Below, in pieces: positions 16,686-25,614 of a DNA stretch of 64,000 nt. The notes below the pieces were generated by a model that was given only the letters and a program-made list of their open reading frames with translations, was not told the origin of the DNA and ran no database searches. A program made the translations under genes and the position numbers. Each line of letters starts with the position of its first letter. The stretch's first letter is position 1. Where the stretch lies: assembly GCF_900188095.1 (NCBI RefSeq), contig NZ_FZOT01000001.1:620001-684000 (forward strand), given 5' to 3'. Source of the stretch: Noviherbaspirillum humi. Its GTDB lineage: Bacteria; Pseudomonadota; Gammaproteobacteria; Burkholderiales; Burkholderiaceae_D.

Positions 16686-17618
16686 TTAGAAGCGGTAGCC
16701 GAAGTGGCGGTGGAAGCGCTCGTCGATCTCGCCAACCTCGACGCGATGGTTCTGGCCGCCGCGGGACGCGATCTTGATGGAGCCGAGCAGGCTGGACAGG
16801 CGGCCGATGGTCGACCAGTCCATGTCGCGCGTCAGGCCATAGAGCATGCCGGCGCGGAAGGCATCGCCGCAGCCGGTCGGATCGATGATGGCATCGGCCG
16901 GCACGCAGGGAATGTCGAGGCGTTCCTGGCCGGTGTAGATTTCGGCGCCGCGTTCGCCGCGCGTCACCACCAGCGCCTTCACCCGCTGCGCGATCTGTTC
17001 CAGGCTGAGCCCGGTGCGCTCCATCAACAGTTCGGCTTCGTAATCATTGACCGCCACGTAGGTGGCGAGTTCAATGAAGTGCGTCAACTCGGTGCCGCTG
17101 AACATCGGCAGGCCCTGGCCCGGATCGAAGATGAAGGGCACGCCGCCCGATGCGCAGTCTTCCGCATGCTGCACCATGCCTTCGCGGCCATCCGGCGCAA
17201 TGATGGCGATGCTGACCTTGCCGGCGTCGGCGATGCGGTTCAGATGCGACTGTCCCATCGCGCCCGGATGGAAGGCGGTGATCTGGTTGCTGTCGGCATC
17301 GGTGGTGATGAAGGCCTGGGCGGTGTAGGCATCGTCGATGACGCGAATGCAGCGGCGGTCGATGCCAAGCTTGTCGAGCCGGTCGGCATAGGATGCGCCG
17401 TCCTGGCCGAGCGTCGCCATGATGAGCGGCTCGCCGCCGAGCAGCTTCAGGTTGTAGGCGATATTGCCGGCGCAGCCGCCGAACTCGCGGCGCATCTCCG
17501 GCACCAGGAAGGCGACATTGATTTTATGAAGCTGGTCCGCGAGCAGGGCTTCGGAGAAGCGGCCCTGGAAGGACATGATGGAGTCGTAGGCGAGTGAGCC
17601 GCAAATGAGGGAGGTCAT
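16686..17618 (-). CDS. PfkB-family carbohydrate/nucleoside kinase
   Basis: A 310-aa ribokinase-fold kinase. The N-terminal glycine region is FGGCAGNIAYNLKLLGG (about residues 46-62). The C-terminal PfkB signature is DPTGCGDAFRAG (about residues 244-255), with the catalytic Asp in GCGDAF. A REFGGCAGN element and an adenosine-kinase-like layout are common in the betaproteobacterial homologs annotated as adenosine or carbohydrate kinase. The substrate cannot be told from sequence. It is the penultimate gene of a minus-strand run starting near 23.5 kb and lies 53 bp behind the DUF3426 gene. Confidence 0.87.
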   Translation of the reverse strand: MTSLICGSLAYDSIMSFQGRFSEALLADQLHKINVAFLVPEMRREFGGCAGNIAYNLKLLGGEPLIMATLGQDGASYADRLDKLGIDRRCIRVIDDAYTAQAFITTDADSNQITAFHPGAMGQSHLNRIADAGKVSIAIIAPDGREGMVQHAEDCASGGVPFIFDPGQGLPMFSGTELTHFIELATYVAVNDYEAELLMERTGLSLEQIAQRVKALVVTRGERGAEIYTGQERLDIPCVPADAIIDPTGCGDAFRAGMLYGLTRDMDWSTIGRLSSLLGSIKIASRGGQNHRVEVGEIDERFHRHFGYRF

Positions 17619-17671
17619 GGGTCAGCGTGTCGGGTTGGTGGTTGAATCGCGGCTGCGTGATGGCCGCGGGG

Positions 17672-18922
17672 TCAGGGGTAGAACAGGTAAACCTGGTAGC
17701 CGGAAGGCTGCAGCTGCGAGACTTCGAACACCAGCCGCACCGCCTGCTCCGAGCGCGCGGCGAAGCCGTTTTCCGCGCCCTGGCCCCGCGGCAGATATTC
17801 CCTGGGACCGAAAACCCGGCGGGCGACCGGCTTGCCATCCGCATCGCTCAGGTTCAGCTCGAGATGCGGCCAGGCTTGCGGCGTACCGCTCTGGTTGCGC
17901 AGCATGCCTGTAAAAACATAGGCATGGCTGTCGGCATTCTGTGTCTGCAGTTCGCCCGATTCGATGACGAGGGCATCGATCTGCGCCGGCAGCTCGATGC
18001 GGCAGCCGAGCAGCGCGCAGGCGCCCGACAGTGCCGGCGCCATCTGCGGCATGCGAGCGGCAAGCTGATTGCGGAACAGGGCGATGAGCTGCGCGGCGAG
18101 GGCCAGCAGCAGCAGCAGGCTGCCTAGCCAAAGTATGACCCGGGTCAGCCGGCCGAAGCGCTGCTTGCGCCGCGCCTGCACGACGAAGCTGGGTTCGTCG
18201 TAGCCCGGTTCCGCATTGGCTGCGGTATCGGTCGCCGCCGGCGCCGCCAGCGGTGCTCGTTCCCGGTCGGCCCCGGGCGACGGCCGACCCACGCTCTCAT
18301 CGGCGGTGGCTGCTAGATCGCCGAATGTATTCTCTTCCCGCTGTTCGACGATATCCGTCGGCGGATCCGTTTCCCGGAAGGGTTCGAGGTTGAGTTCGAT
18401 GGGCTCGTCTTCAGGCGCGGCAAGTGCCTGCGGCAGATCGTCTTCCAGCGGAGGCAAGGGGGCTGCCGGGCGGATGTCGAGTACGGTGCGTCCGGGCGGC
18501 TCCTGCGGGGCGGCGACAGGATCAGGATGAGCGTCATGCGTCTCGCTGGGCGAGATGAGGAGTGAAGAAAGATCCGGCGCATCCGCCGCCATTTCACGGC
18601 CGGCTTGCGCGGCGGAGGTGGATGGACTGCCATCCGTCGTGGATTGCGCCGGCGCCTTCTCCGGCGCTTCGGCGGCTTCGGCATCTGGCGCTGCTTGCAT
18701 GGCGGGTTGCGACGCCTCGGGCGCGGGAGGCGCCGCATCCATCGAAGGCGCAATCGGAGAGGCATCTTTGACCGCTGCCTCTTCCGGCCGGAGCAAGTTC
18801 TCGATGCCGTTGAAGATCTGCTTGCACGTGCCGCACCGTACCAGGCCGGCGCGCAGCTTCAACTGGTCATGGGCGACCCTGAATGTCGTATGGCAATGCG
18901 GACACCGGGTTGCGAGCGCCAT
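17672..18922 (-). CDS. Zinc-ribbon and DUF3426 membrane protein
   Basis: A 416-aa protein. An N-terminal MJ0042-type zinc ribbon has CPHCHTTF and CGTCKQIF (about residues 8-38). A long acidic, Ala/Pro-rich disordered stretch follows (about residues 45-245). One membrane helix (about residues 262-285, VILWLGSLLLLLALAAQ) leads to a C-terminal DUF3426 domain likely in the periplasm. The function of the family is unknown. It lies 6 bp downstream of prmA, a pairing I recall from other betaproteobacteria, so co-expression with prmA and the acc genes is likely. Confidence 0.88.
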   Translation of the reverse strand: MALATRCPHCHTTFRVAHDQLKLRAGLVRCGTCKQIFNGIENLLRPEEAAVKDASPIAPSMDAAPPAPEASQPAMQAAPDAEAAEAPEKAPAQSTTDGSPSTSAAQAGREMAADAPDLSSLLISPSETHDAHPDPVAAPQEPPGRTVLDIRPAAPLPPLEDDLPQALAAPEDEPIELNLEPFRETDPPTDIVEQREENTFGDLAATADESVGRPSPGADRERAPLAAPAATDTAANAEPGYDEPSFVVQARRKQRFGRLTRVILWLGSLLLLLALAAQLIALFRNQLAARMPQMAPALSGACALLGCRIELPAQIDALVIESGELQTQNADSHAYVFTGMLRNQSGTPQAWPHLELNLSDADGKPVARRVFGPREYLPRGQGAENGFAARSEQAVRLVFEVSQLQPSGYQVYLFYP

Positions 18923-18928
18923 GCCTGG

Positions 18929-19843
18929 TTATTGGGAAGATGAGCGCTGGCCGCTCAGCGCGACCCAGCCGTCATGCTCGGCCCAGACCGACAGGGCGAT
19001 GAAGGGCGCATAGGCTGCCGCCACCTCGTCCGCCTGACGCGAAAGGATGCCTGACAGAACCAGCCGGCCGCCAGGTGCGACGCGCGACGACAGCATCGGC
19101 GCCATCAGCTTGAGCGGGCTGGACAGGATGTTGGCCACCACCACGTCATAGGTTTCCGGCTGCGCGCCGCCGCCGAATTCCTCCGGCAGGAAGTAAGCGA
19201 TGTCGCAGCCGTTGCGTTCGCTGTTGTAGCGCGCCGATTCGATCGCCTGCGGGTCGATGTCCACCCCATACACAGGAGAGGCGCCCAGCTTCTTCGCCAC
19301 CATGGCGAGGATGCCGGAGCCGCAGCCATAGTCCAGCACCGACAGGCCTTGCGGCGCGTTGGCCTCGAGCCATTCCATGCAGAGGCGGGTGGTGGGATGG
19401 CTGCCGGTGCCAAATGCCAAGCCGGGGTCCAGTTCCAGAATCAGCCCCGCAGGATCGGGCGCATCGTGCCAGCTCGGCACCACCCAGATGTTCTTGCCGA
19501 TATGGATGGGCTCGAACTGGGATTGCGTCAGGCGCACCCAGTCCTGCTCCTCGACCTTGCGCAGCACGAAGTCCGGCACCTGCGCCAGGCCGATGGCCTC
19601 GGCAGCCTCTGCCACCAGCGCCGCATGCTCGGCGTCTTCCGCCGCCAGCGCGATGACCCGGCTGTGGTCCCACGCTGCCTCGGTCGGCTCCATGCCGGGT
19701 TCGCCGAACAGCGGCCGCTCGGCGTCGGTGCCTTCATCGGCATCCTCAACCGATACCGACAGGGCGCCGCTCTCCATCAGCGCATCGGAAAGGGCCTCGG
19801 CCTGTTCGCGGGCGACGTTGATGACGATTTCTGTCCAGCTCAT
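18929..19843 (-). CDS. prmA: Ribosomal protein L11 methyltransferase
   Basis: SAM-dependent enzyme that trimethylates ribosomal protein L11. Length 304 aa. The N-terminal L11-recognition domain starts [16 protein letters not shown]. The substrate-binding linker holds [13 protein letters not shown]. The Rossmann methyltransferase domain has the SAM motif [19 protein letters not shown], then GVDIDPQAI, and the motif [25 protein letters not shown] before the SAM motif is the PrmA hallmark. It lies 46 bp after accC, in the same order as found in other betaproteobacteria. Confidence 0.96.
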   Translation of the reverse strand: MSWTEIVINVAREQAEALSDALMESGALSVSVEDADEGTDAERPLFGEPGMEPTEAAWDHSRVIALAAEDAEHAALVAEAAEAIGLAQVPDFVLRKVEEQDWVRLTQSQFEPIHIGKNIWVVPSWHDAPDPAGLILELDPGLAFGTGSHPTTRLCMEWLEANAPQGLSVLDYGCGSGILAMVAKKLGASPVYGVDIDPQAIESARYNSERNGCDIAYFLPEEFGGGAQPETYDVVVANILSSPLKLMAPMLSSRVAPGGRLVLSGILSRQADEVAAAYAPFIALSVWAEHDGWVALSGQRSSSQ

Positions 19844-19889
19844 GAAGGATGCCTCGTGACGAGCGTTGATAATGCTGCGACCGGGCGCA

Positions 19890-21236
19890 TCAGGCTTTGT
19901 TCGCCAGCTTCTGTTCCAGATAATGGATGTTGGTGCCGCCTTCGATGAAGCGGGCGTCCACCATCAGCTCGCGATGCAGCGGGATGTTGGTCAGGATGCC
20001 TTCGACCACCATTTCCGACAGCGCGATCTGCATGCGGCGGATCGCCTGGTCGCGGTTGGCGCCGTAGGCGATGACCTTGCCTACCATGGAATCGTAGGTC
20101 GGCGGCACGAAGTAGCCGGCATAGGCATGCGAATCGACGCGGATGCCGGGGCCGCCGGGCGGATGCCAGGAAACAATGCGGCCGGGCGACGGCGTGAACT
20201 TGAATGGATCCTCGGCGTTGATGCGGCACTCGATCGCGTGGCCGGTCAGCTCGATGTCGCGCTGCTTGAAGCGCAGCTTCTCGCCGGCGGCGACGCGGAT
20301 CTGTTCCTGCACCAGGTCGACGCCGGTGATCATCTCGGTCACCGGATGCTCCACCTGGATGCGGGTATTCATCTCGATGAAGTAGAACTCGCCGTTCTCA
20401 TAGAGGAATTCGAAGGTGCCGGCGCCGCGATAGCCGATCTTGCGGCAGGCTTCGGCGCAGCGCTCGCCGATGCGCTCGATGAGCTTGCGCGGGATGCCGG
20501 GCGCGGGCGCTTCCTCGATCACCTTCTGGTGGCGGCGCTGCATGGAGCAGTCGCGCTCGCCGAGCCAGATGGCGTTCTTGAATTCGTCGGCCAGCACCTG
20601 GATCTCCACGTGACGCGGATTCTCCAGGTACTTCTCCATGTAAACCTCGGGATTGCCGAAAGCGGTGCCGGCCTCGGTCCGGGTCATGGTCACCGCATTG
20701 AGCAGCGCGGCTTCGGTATGGACCACGCGCATGCCGCGTCCCCCGCCGCCGCCGGCCGCCTTGATGATGACGGGATAGCCGATCTTGCGCGCAATGCGCA
20801 CGATTTCCTTCGGATCTTCCGGTAGGGCGCCCTCGGAGCCAGGAACGCAGGGCACGCCGGCCTTGATCATCGCCTGCTTGGCCGAGACCTTGTCGCCCAT
20901 CAGGCGGATCGATTCGGGACGCGGGCCGATGAAGACGAAGCCGGATTTTTCGACGCGCTCGCCGAAGTCGGCATTCTCGGAGAGGAAACCGTAGCCCGGG
21001 TGGATGGCTTCGGCATCGGTGACTTCGGCGGCGCTGATGATGGCCGGCATGTTCAGATAGCTGAGCGCCGACGGAGCGGGTCCGATGCAGACCGATTCAT
21101 CGGCCAGCTTGACATACTTGGCTTCGCGATCCGCTTCCGAGTGGACGACCACGGTCTTGATGCCCATCTCGCGGCAGGCGCGCTGGATGCGCAGGGCGAT
21201 TTCACCGCGATTGGCAATGAGAATTTTTTCAAACAT
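19890..21236 (-). CDS. accC: Acetyl-CoA carboxylase, biotin carboxylase subunit
   Basis: ATP-grasp enzyme that carboxylates biotin on AccB in the first step of fatty-acid synthesis. Length 448 aa, the normal size. Visible are the N-terminal [14 protein letters not shown], the glycine-rich ATP loop [12 protein letters not shown], the [16 protein letters not shown] segment, [15 protein letters not shown] with the catalytic residues, and the C-terminal biotin-carboxylase domain. It lies 103 bp downstream of accB; the two form the standard accBC operon. Confidence 0.98.
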   Translation of the reverse strand: MFEKILIANRGEIALRIQRACREMGIKTVVVHSEADREAKYVKLADESVCIGPAPSALSYLNMPAIISAAEVTDAEAIHPGYGFLSENADFGERVEKSGFVFIGPRPESIRLMGDKVSAKQAMIKAGVPCVPGSEGALPEDPKEIVRIARKIGYPVIIKAAGGGGGRGMRVVHTEAALLNAVTMTRTEAGTAFGNPEVYMEKYLENPRHVEIQVLADEFKNAIWLGERDCSMQRRHQKVIEEAPAPGIPRKLIERIGERCAEACRKIGYRGAGTFEFLYENGEFYFIEMNTRIQVEHPVTEMITGVDLVQEQIRVAAGEKLRFKQRDIELTGHAIECRINAEDPFKFTPSPGRIVSWHPPGGPGIRVDSHAYAGYFVPPTYDSMVGKVIAYGANRDQAIRRMQIALSEMVVEGILTNIPLHRELMVDARFIEGGTNIHYLEQKLANKA

Positions 21237-21339
21237 AAGTGATGAGTACGGCAGGCTGAAACGTTAAGGGGCCGCGGAGGCGCGCCCAAGGAAGCGCTCA
21301 AAGGCGCCACGGCGGGCGCGAACGGGATCGCGCGCCGGT

Positions 21340-21801
21340 TTAGCCAATGATGAACAGCGGCTGGCCGAACTCGACCGGCTGTCCGTTTTCCACCAGGATT
21401 TCCTTGATCACGCCAGAGGCGTCGGCGTCGATTTCATTCAGCAGCTTCATCGCCTCGATGATGCACAGGGTGTCGCCTTCCTTGACGGTGCTGCCGACCT
21501 CGACGAACGCCGGGCTGCCCGGAGCGGAAGCGCGGTAGAAGGTGCCGACCATTGGCGACTTGACGACATGGCCTTGCGGTTCGGCGGGCGCGGCGGGTGC
21601 CGGCGCCGCGATGGCGGCTGGCGCCACAGGAGCAGAAGCAGCCTGCGGCAGCGCTTGCGGCTGCATCATGACAACCTGACCCGCTGCGCCAGCGGAGGAT
21701 TTGACGATCCTGACCTTGCTTTCGCCTTCCGTGACTTCCAGCTCAGCGATATCCGATTCGGCGACCAAGTCGATCAAGGTCTTGAGTTTGCGTAAATCCA
21801 T
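21340..21801 (-). CDS. accB: Acetyl-CoA carboxylase, biotin carboxyl carrier protein
   Basis: Swinging-arm carrier of acetyl-CoA carboxylase. Length 153 aa. The N-terminal helix ([13 protein letters not shown]) is followed by an Ala/Pro-rich flexible linker (about residues 50-76). The biotinyl domain carries the biotinylation motif EAMKL with Lys119. [15 protein letters not shown] starts the domain, including the thumb region typical of AccB. It stands between aroQ and accC, the common aroQ-accB-accC order. Confidence 0.98.
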   Translation of the reverse strand: MDLRKLKTLIDLVAESDIAELEVTEGESKVRIVKSSAGAAGQVVMMQPQALPQAASAPVAPAAIAAPAPAAPAEPQGHVVKSPMVGTFYRASAPGSPAFVEVGSTVKEGDTLCIIEAMKLLNEIDADASGVIKEILVENGQPVEFGQPLFIIG

Positions 21802-21880
21802 GAAAGATCCTCAGAAATGAGTGGTGATGCAATCGATTCGATTGCCGCAATTATATGCGGTTGCCAAACCGACCAGAAAA

Positions 21881-22318
21881 TTACAGTTTCTTCAATGCGT
21901 ATTCGATGCCGAGGCGGTAACCTTCGACGCCAAGGCCGCAGATCACGCCGGTCGCAATGCCCGACAGGTAGGAGTGGTGCCGAAATGCCTCGCGCTGATG
22001 CACGTTCGAGATATGCACTTCGATGAACGGGATGGCGACCCCGGCCAAGGCATCGCGCAAGGCGACGCTGGTATGGGTGAGCCCAGCCGGGTTGATGACG
22101 ATGGCATCCACGCCTTCCGTGCGGGCGGCGTGAATACGATCGATCAAGGCACCTTCGTGGTTGCTTTGGAAGAAGTCGAGCTCGGCGCCTGCCGCTTTTG
22201 CCTGAGCAATGGCCGCCTGTTCGACGTCAGCCAGCGTCGTGGAGCCGTAGACGTGCGGCTCACGCGTTCCTAGCAGATTGAGATTGGGACCATTCAGCAA
22301 AAGCAGTTTTTTTGCCAT
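21881..22318 (-). CDS. aroQ: 3-dehydroquinate dehydratase, type II
   Basis: Dodecameric type II enzyme of the shikimate pathway that converts 3-dehydroquinate to 3-dehydroshikimate. Length 145 aa. The N-terminus [17 protein letters not shown] with the catalytic Tyr soon after (VYGS), the [15 protein letters not shown] segment and the [16 protein letters not shown] segment with the catalytic His are diagnostic. [10 protein letters not shown] is chosen as start; a longer frame to 22363 would add residues not found in the family. aroE lies in the same window at 28.7 kb, not in an operon with it. Confidence 0.97.
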   Translation of the reverse strand: MAKKLLLLNGPNLNLLGTREPHVYGSTTLADVEQAAIAQAKAAGAELDFFQSNHEGALIDRIHAARTEGVDAIVINPAGLTHTSVALRDALAGVAIPFIEVHISNVHQREAFRHHSYLSGIATGVICGLGVEGYRLGIEYALKKL

Positions 22319-22395
22319 GGAGATAAAACTCCGTTTGACGACGATGGCGCATTTTGCCGTCAAATGATGATGATTGGCAAGAAAAAATGACCTTT

Positions 22396-22920
22396 TTATG
22401 AAAGCTTCTGCAAATCCCGGCGGAGTTCGTCAAGTTTCAGCCGTCCGAGGTAGCTCTTCTTGACGGTGCCATCGCGGCCTATCAGGACGGTGTAAGGCAG
22501 GCCGCCCGCCTTGTTGCCGAACTGGCGGGACAGCTCCGTGCCGGTCATGCCGGCGACATAGAGAGGATAACCGATCCGGTACTTTTCGGAAAACTGGGCG
22601 ATATTGGTTGGCGAATCGATGCCGATGCCGATGATCTCGAACCGGTTCTTGTCGAGCTCCTGGTGCAGCGCTGAAAGCTCCGGCATTTCATCGACGCAGG
22701 GCACGCACCACGTTGCCCAGAAATTCACCACCACGGCCTTGCCTTTCAGGCCAGCCAATGCCTGCTGCTGTCCCTTCGGGTCCGGCATGGACTGGGCATA
22801 CAGGTTGGCCACGGCACTGTCGGCCGCGGCGGCAGGCTCGGTATGGCGGCTGGCCAGCAGGGCGCCGCCGCCCGCGAACAGCAGCCCGACGAACAGAAAG
22901 GCGAGGGTGTTTTTCTTCAT
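22396..22920 (-). CDS. TlpA-family thioredoxin-like protein
   Basis: A 174-aa exported thiol-disulfide protein. It has an N-terminal signal or anchor helix (about residues 5-23), then a thioredoxin fold with the active site WATWCVPC (Cys72 and Cys75), the cis-Pro region [13 protein letters not shown], and a TlpA/ResA-like layout. Probably a periplasmic reductase for apocytochrome c or other thiols. Its start overlaps the stop of the upstream gene by ATGA, so the two are co-translated; it is followed by aroQ after 77 bp. Confidence 0.92.
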   Translation of the reverse strand: MKKNTLAFLFVGLLFAGGGALLASRHTEPAAAADSAVANLYAQSMPDPKGQQQALAGLKGKAVVVNFWATWCVPCVDEMPELSALHQELDKNRFEIIGIGIDSPTNIAQFSEKYRIGYPLYVAGMTGTELSRQFGNKAGGLPYTVLIGRDGTVKKSYLGRLKLDELRRDLQKLS

Positions 22921-23540
22921 GGTGTTCCGGGAGCCTCCGACTCCTGTATCAGCTTGCGCACACTGTCGATGCCCGCGCGCTCCTGGCGACCGCCGGCCTG
23001 CTGCCTGACCGCGCCGCGCAGATCGTCGGCGGCATAGACGGAGAGATGCACGCCTTCGTTGTGCCAGAGGAAACTGATGGTTTCCACCGGCTCCGCATGC
23101 CCCTTGAAATGGGCGCGCTCCGAGACTTCGAAATCGACGTTCTTGTTCAGCAAAAATATTTCGACATCCTTGGCGCTGTCGGTGAACAGCTGCAGATGAA
23201 TGTCGGAATGGTCGCCCGCCGTGCCGTTGAGGACGGCGCCGGTCAGATAAGGGGAGAACTGGGCCATGTCTTCCATGATGCGCAGCGCCGCCCTGCGCAA
23301 AGCCAGCAGGCGCGCCGGCTGCGTGTCGCCGAAGAACAGCTCCTGGTAGGCGCGGACCTCGTCCTCGATCTGGGCGTTGTCCGGCATGACGTTGCCGCGC
23401 ACCTTGGCGTTGCCGAGGATCTGCTTCACCGCCTTGCGCTTGGCGGTGGCATAGTCGGCGCCGTCTTCCGCGATCAGGCGGGCTGCCGCAGCGGCTATCT
23501 CGGCGCGCAACAGTTCGGTGTCAGAAGAATAATGACTCAT
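22917..23540 (-). CDS. Uncharacterised protein with a nucleotidyltransferase-like signature
   Basis: A 207-aa cytoplasmic protein with no signal peptide. Residues 1-65 form a helical region rich in Ala, Arg and Glu. Near residues 103-117, VLNGTAGDHSDIHLQLF resembles the G-S/T-x(n)-S-D-x-D/H signature of minimal nucleotidyltransferases, with His in place of the second Asp. Later come DVEIFLLNKNVDFE and ISFLWHNEGVHLSVY. I recall similar proteins beside mpl in other betaproteobacteria. The start could be 23540 or two Met codons just upstream; I take MSHYSS. It is head-to-head with mpl and translationally coupled to the TlpA gene. Confidence 0.78.
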   Translation of the reverse strand: MSHYSSDTELLRAEIAAAAARLIAEDGADYATAKRKAVKQILGNAKVRGNVMPDNAQIEDEVRAYQELFFGDTQPARLLALRRAALRIMEDMAQFSPYLTGAVLNGTAGDHSDIHLQLFTDSAKDVEIFLLNKNVDFEVSERAHFKGHAEPVETISFLWHNEGVHLSVYAADDLRGAVRQQAGGRQERAGIDSVRKLIQESEAPGTP

Positions 23541-23615
23541 GGCATTCATCATACCTTGTAAGGCGCGGCGACGCGGCTCGGGTAAAATCGCGCTATCTCG
23601 TTTCGACTCAGCACA

Positions 23616-24989
23616 ATGCACATCCACATTCTCGGCATTTGCGGTACCTTCATGGGCGGCCTTGCCGTCCTGGCGAAGGAAGCAGGCCACCGCGTCACCG
23701 GCTGCGATGCCAACGTCTACCCGCCCATGAGCACCCAGCTGCAGGCCCAGGGCATCGAGCTGATCGAAGGCTTCAGCCCGGACCAGGTCGCACTCAAGCC
23801 GGACCTCTTCGTCATCGGCAACGTGGTGTCGCGCGGCAATCCGCTGATGGAGGAAATCCTCAACCGCGGCCTGCCCTACGTCTCCGGACCGCAATGGATA
23901 GGCGAGCACATCCTGCAGGACAAGTGGGTGATGGCGGTGGCCGGCACCCATGGCAAGACGACCACTTCCTCCATGCTGGCCTGGATACTGGAAGAGTGCG
24001 GTTACGCGCCAGGGTTCCTGATCGGCGGCGTGCCGATGAACTTCGGCATTTCCGCGCGCCTGTCCGGCGGCAACGGCGACTCGCCTTTCTTCGTCATCGA
24101 AGCCGACGAGTACGACACCGCCTTCTTCGACAAGCGCAGCAAGTTCGTGCATTACCGGACCAAGACCGCGATCCTGAACAATCTCGAGTACGACCATGCC
24201 GACATCTTTCCCGATCTCGGCGCCATCGAGACCCAGTTCCATCATCTCGTGCGCACCGTGCCAGGCGTCGGCCGGCTGATCGTCAACGGCCGCGAGCCGG
24301 CGCTGCAGCGGGTGCTCGCGCGCGGCTGCTGGAGCGAGAAAGAGTTCTTCGGCGCCGCCGATTCCGGCTGGACGCTGAACGAGCGTGCCGACGGCAGCTT
24401 CGACGTCATCTTCAATGGCCAATCCCAGGGCCGGGTCGAATGGAGCCTGACCGGCGAGCACAACCGGCTCAACGCCCTGGCCGCCATAGCCGCCGTGCGC
24501 CATGCCGGCGTGGCGCCGGCGCAGGCGATTGCGGCGCTGGGCAAGTTCGAGAACGTGAAGCGGCGCATGGAAGTGCGCGGCGTGGTCAAGGGCATCACCG
24601 TTTATGACGACTTCGCCCATCATCCCACTGCCATCGCCACGACCGTCGCCGGTCTGCGGCGCAAGGTTGGCTCCGCCCGCATCGTCGCCGTGCTGGAGCC
24701 GCGCTCCAACACCATGAAGCTTGGCACCATGAAGGAAGCGCTGCCGGCCAGCCTGACGGATGCCGATGTGGTGTTCGGCTATGGCGCCCGCGAAGGCAAG
24801 GATGCGCTCGGCTGGGATCTCGGCCAGGCGCTGGCGCCGCTCGGCGAGCGCGCCGCCGCCTTCGATGACATCGGCTCGCTGGTGGCGGCGATCGCCGCCC
24901 AGGCCCGCAGCGGCGACCACATTCTCGTGATGAGCAATGGCGGCTTCGGCGGCGTGCACCAGAAGATACTCGACGCGCTGGCGCGATGA
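23616..24989 (+). CDS. mpl: UDP-N-acetylmuramate:L-alanyl-gamma-D-glutamyl-meso-diaminopimelate ligase
   Basis: Mur-ligase-family enzyme that reattaches recycled murein tripeptide to UDP-MurNAc. Length 457 aa, as usual. It starts MHIHILGICGTFMGG. The ATP loop GTHGKTTTSSM is at residues 110-120, then EADEYDTAFFDKRSKF and the C-terminal VYDDFAHHPTAI with ALEPRSNTMK-like VLEPRSNTMK. These mark Mpl rather than MurC. With ampD in the same window it completes two steps of cell-wall recycling. Its stop overlaps yqiA by ATGA. Confidence 0.97.
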   Translation: MHIHILGICGTFMGGLAVLAKEAGHRVTGCDANVYPPMSTQLQAQGIELIEGFSPDQVALKPDLFVIGNVVSRGNPLMEEILNRGLPYVSGPQWIGEHILQDKWVMAVAGTHGKTTTSSMLAWILEECGYAPGFLIGGVPMNFGISARLSGGNGDSPFFVIEADEYDTAFFDKRSKFVHYRTKTAILNNLEYDHADIFPDLGAIETQFHHLVRTVPGVGRLIVNGREPALQRVLARGCWSEKEFFGAADSGWTLNERADGSFDVIFNGQSQGRVEWSLTGEHNRLNALAAIAAVRHAGVAPAQAIAALGKFENVKRRMEVRGVVKGITVYDDFAHHPTAIATTVAGLRRKVGSARIVAVLEPRSNTMKLGTMKEALPASLTDADVVFGYGAREGKDALGWDLGQALAPLGERAAAFDDIGSLVAAIAAQARSGDHILVMSNGGFGGVHQKILDALAR

Positions 24990-25567
24990 TTGTTTACCTG
25001 CACGGCTTCCGGTCATCGCCGCAATCCTTCAAGGCGCGGCTGATCGGCCAGCGCCTGGCGGAAATCGGCCTGGCGAACAGCTATGCCTGCCCGCAGCTGC
25101 CGGCTTCGCCGCAAGCGGCGATCGCCCTGGCGCGGGAGTGCATGACCGGCAAGCCGGCGCAGGAAGTCACGCTGATCGGCTCCTCGCTCGGCGGCTATTA
25201 CGCCACCTGGCTGGCGGAACAGACGGGGTGCCGCGCTGTCCTATTGAACCCCGCAGTGCGGCCGCCGCGCGACCTGGAAAAATACGTCGGCGTCACCACC
25301 GCCTATCATTCCGGCGAGCCGTTCGAATTCAAGCGCGAGCATGTGGATGAACTGAAGGCGCTGGCGGTCGAGCGCATCACCCGGCCGGAACGCTATTTCC
25401 TGATCGCCGCCACCGGCGACGAAGTGCTCGACTGGCGCGAGATGACGGCGCATTACCCGGGCGCGCGCCAGCAGGTTATCCAGGGCAGCGACCACGGCCT
25501 GTCCGACTTCGCCGCCTACCAGGACGACGTCCTCGCATTCTGCGGCATCCGCCTGCCGCAGTCCTGA
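24986..25567 (+). CDS. yqiA: YqiA-like alpha/beta-hydrolase esterase
   Basis: A 193-aa alpha/beta hydrolase of the UPF0227/YqiA group, cytoplasmic. It starts MIVYLHGFRSSPQS. The nucleophile elbow is GSSLGG with Ser67, and the catalytic His lies in GSDHGLSDF near the C-terminus. The Asp is probably in ATGDEVLDW. E. coli YqiA hydrolyses short acyl esters in vitro; the physiological substrate is unknown. ATGA overlap with mpl. Confidence 0.92.
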   Translation: MIVYLHGFRSSPQSFKARLIGQRLAEIGLANSYACPQLPASPQAAIALARECMTGKPAQEVTLIGSSLGGYYATWLAEQTGCRAVLLNPAVRPPRDLEKYVGVTTAYHSGEPFEFKREHVDELKALAVERITRPERYFLIAATGDEVLDWREMTAHYPGARQQVIQGSDHGLSDFAAYQDDVLAFCGIRLPQS

Positions 25568-25614
25568 CGGCTGCCAGCGGCTGCTGCTGCCATCCATCAA
25601 CAAGTGATTTATCG

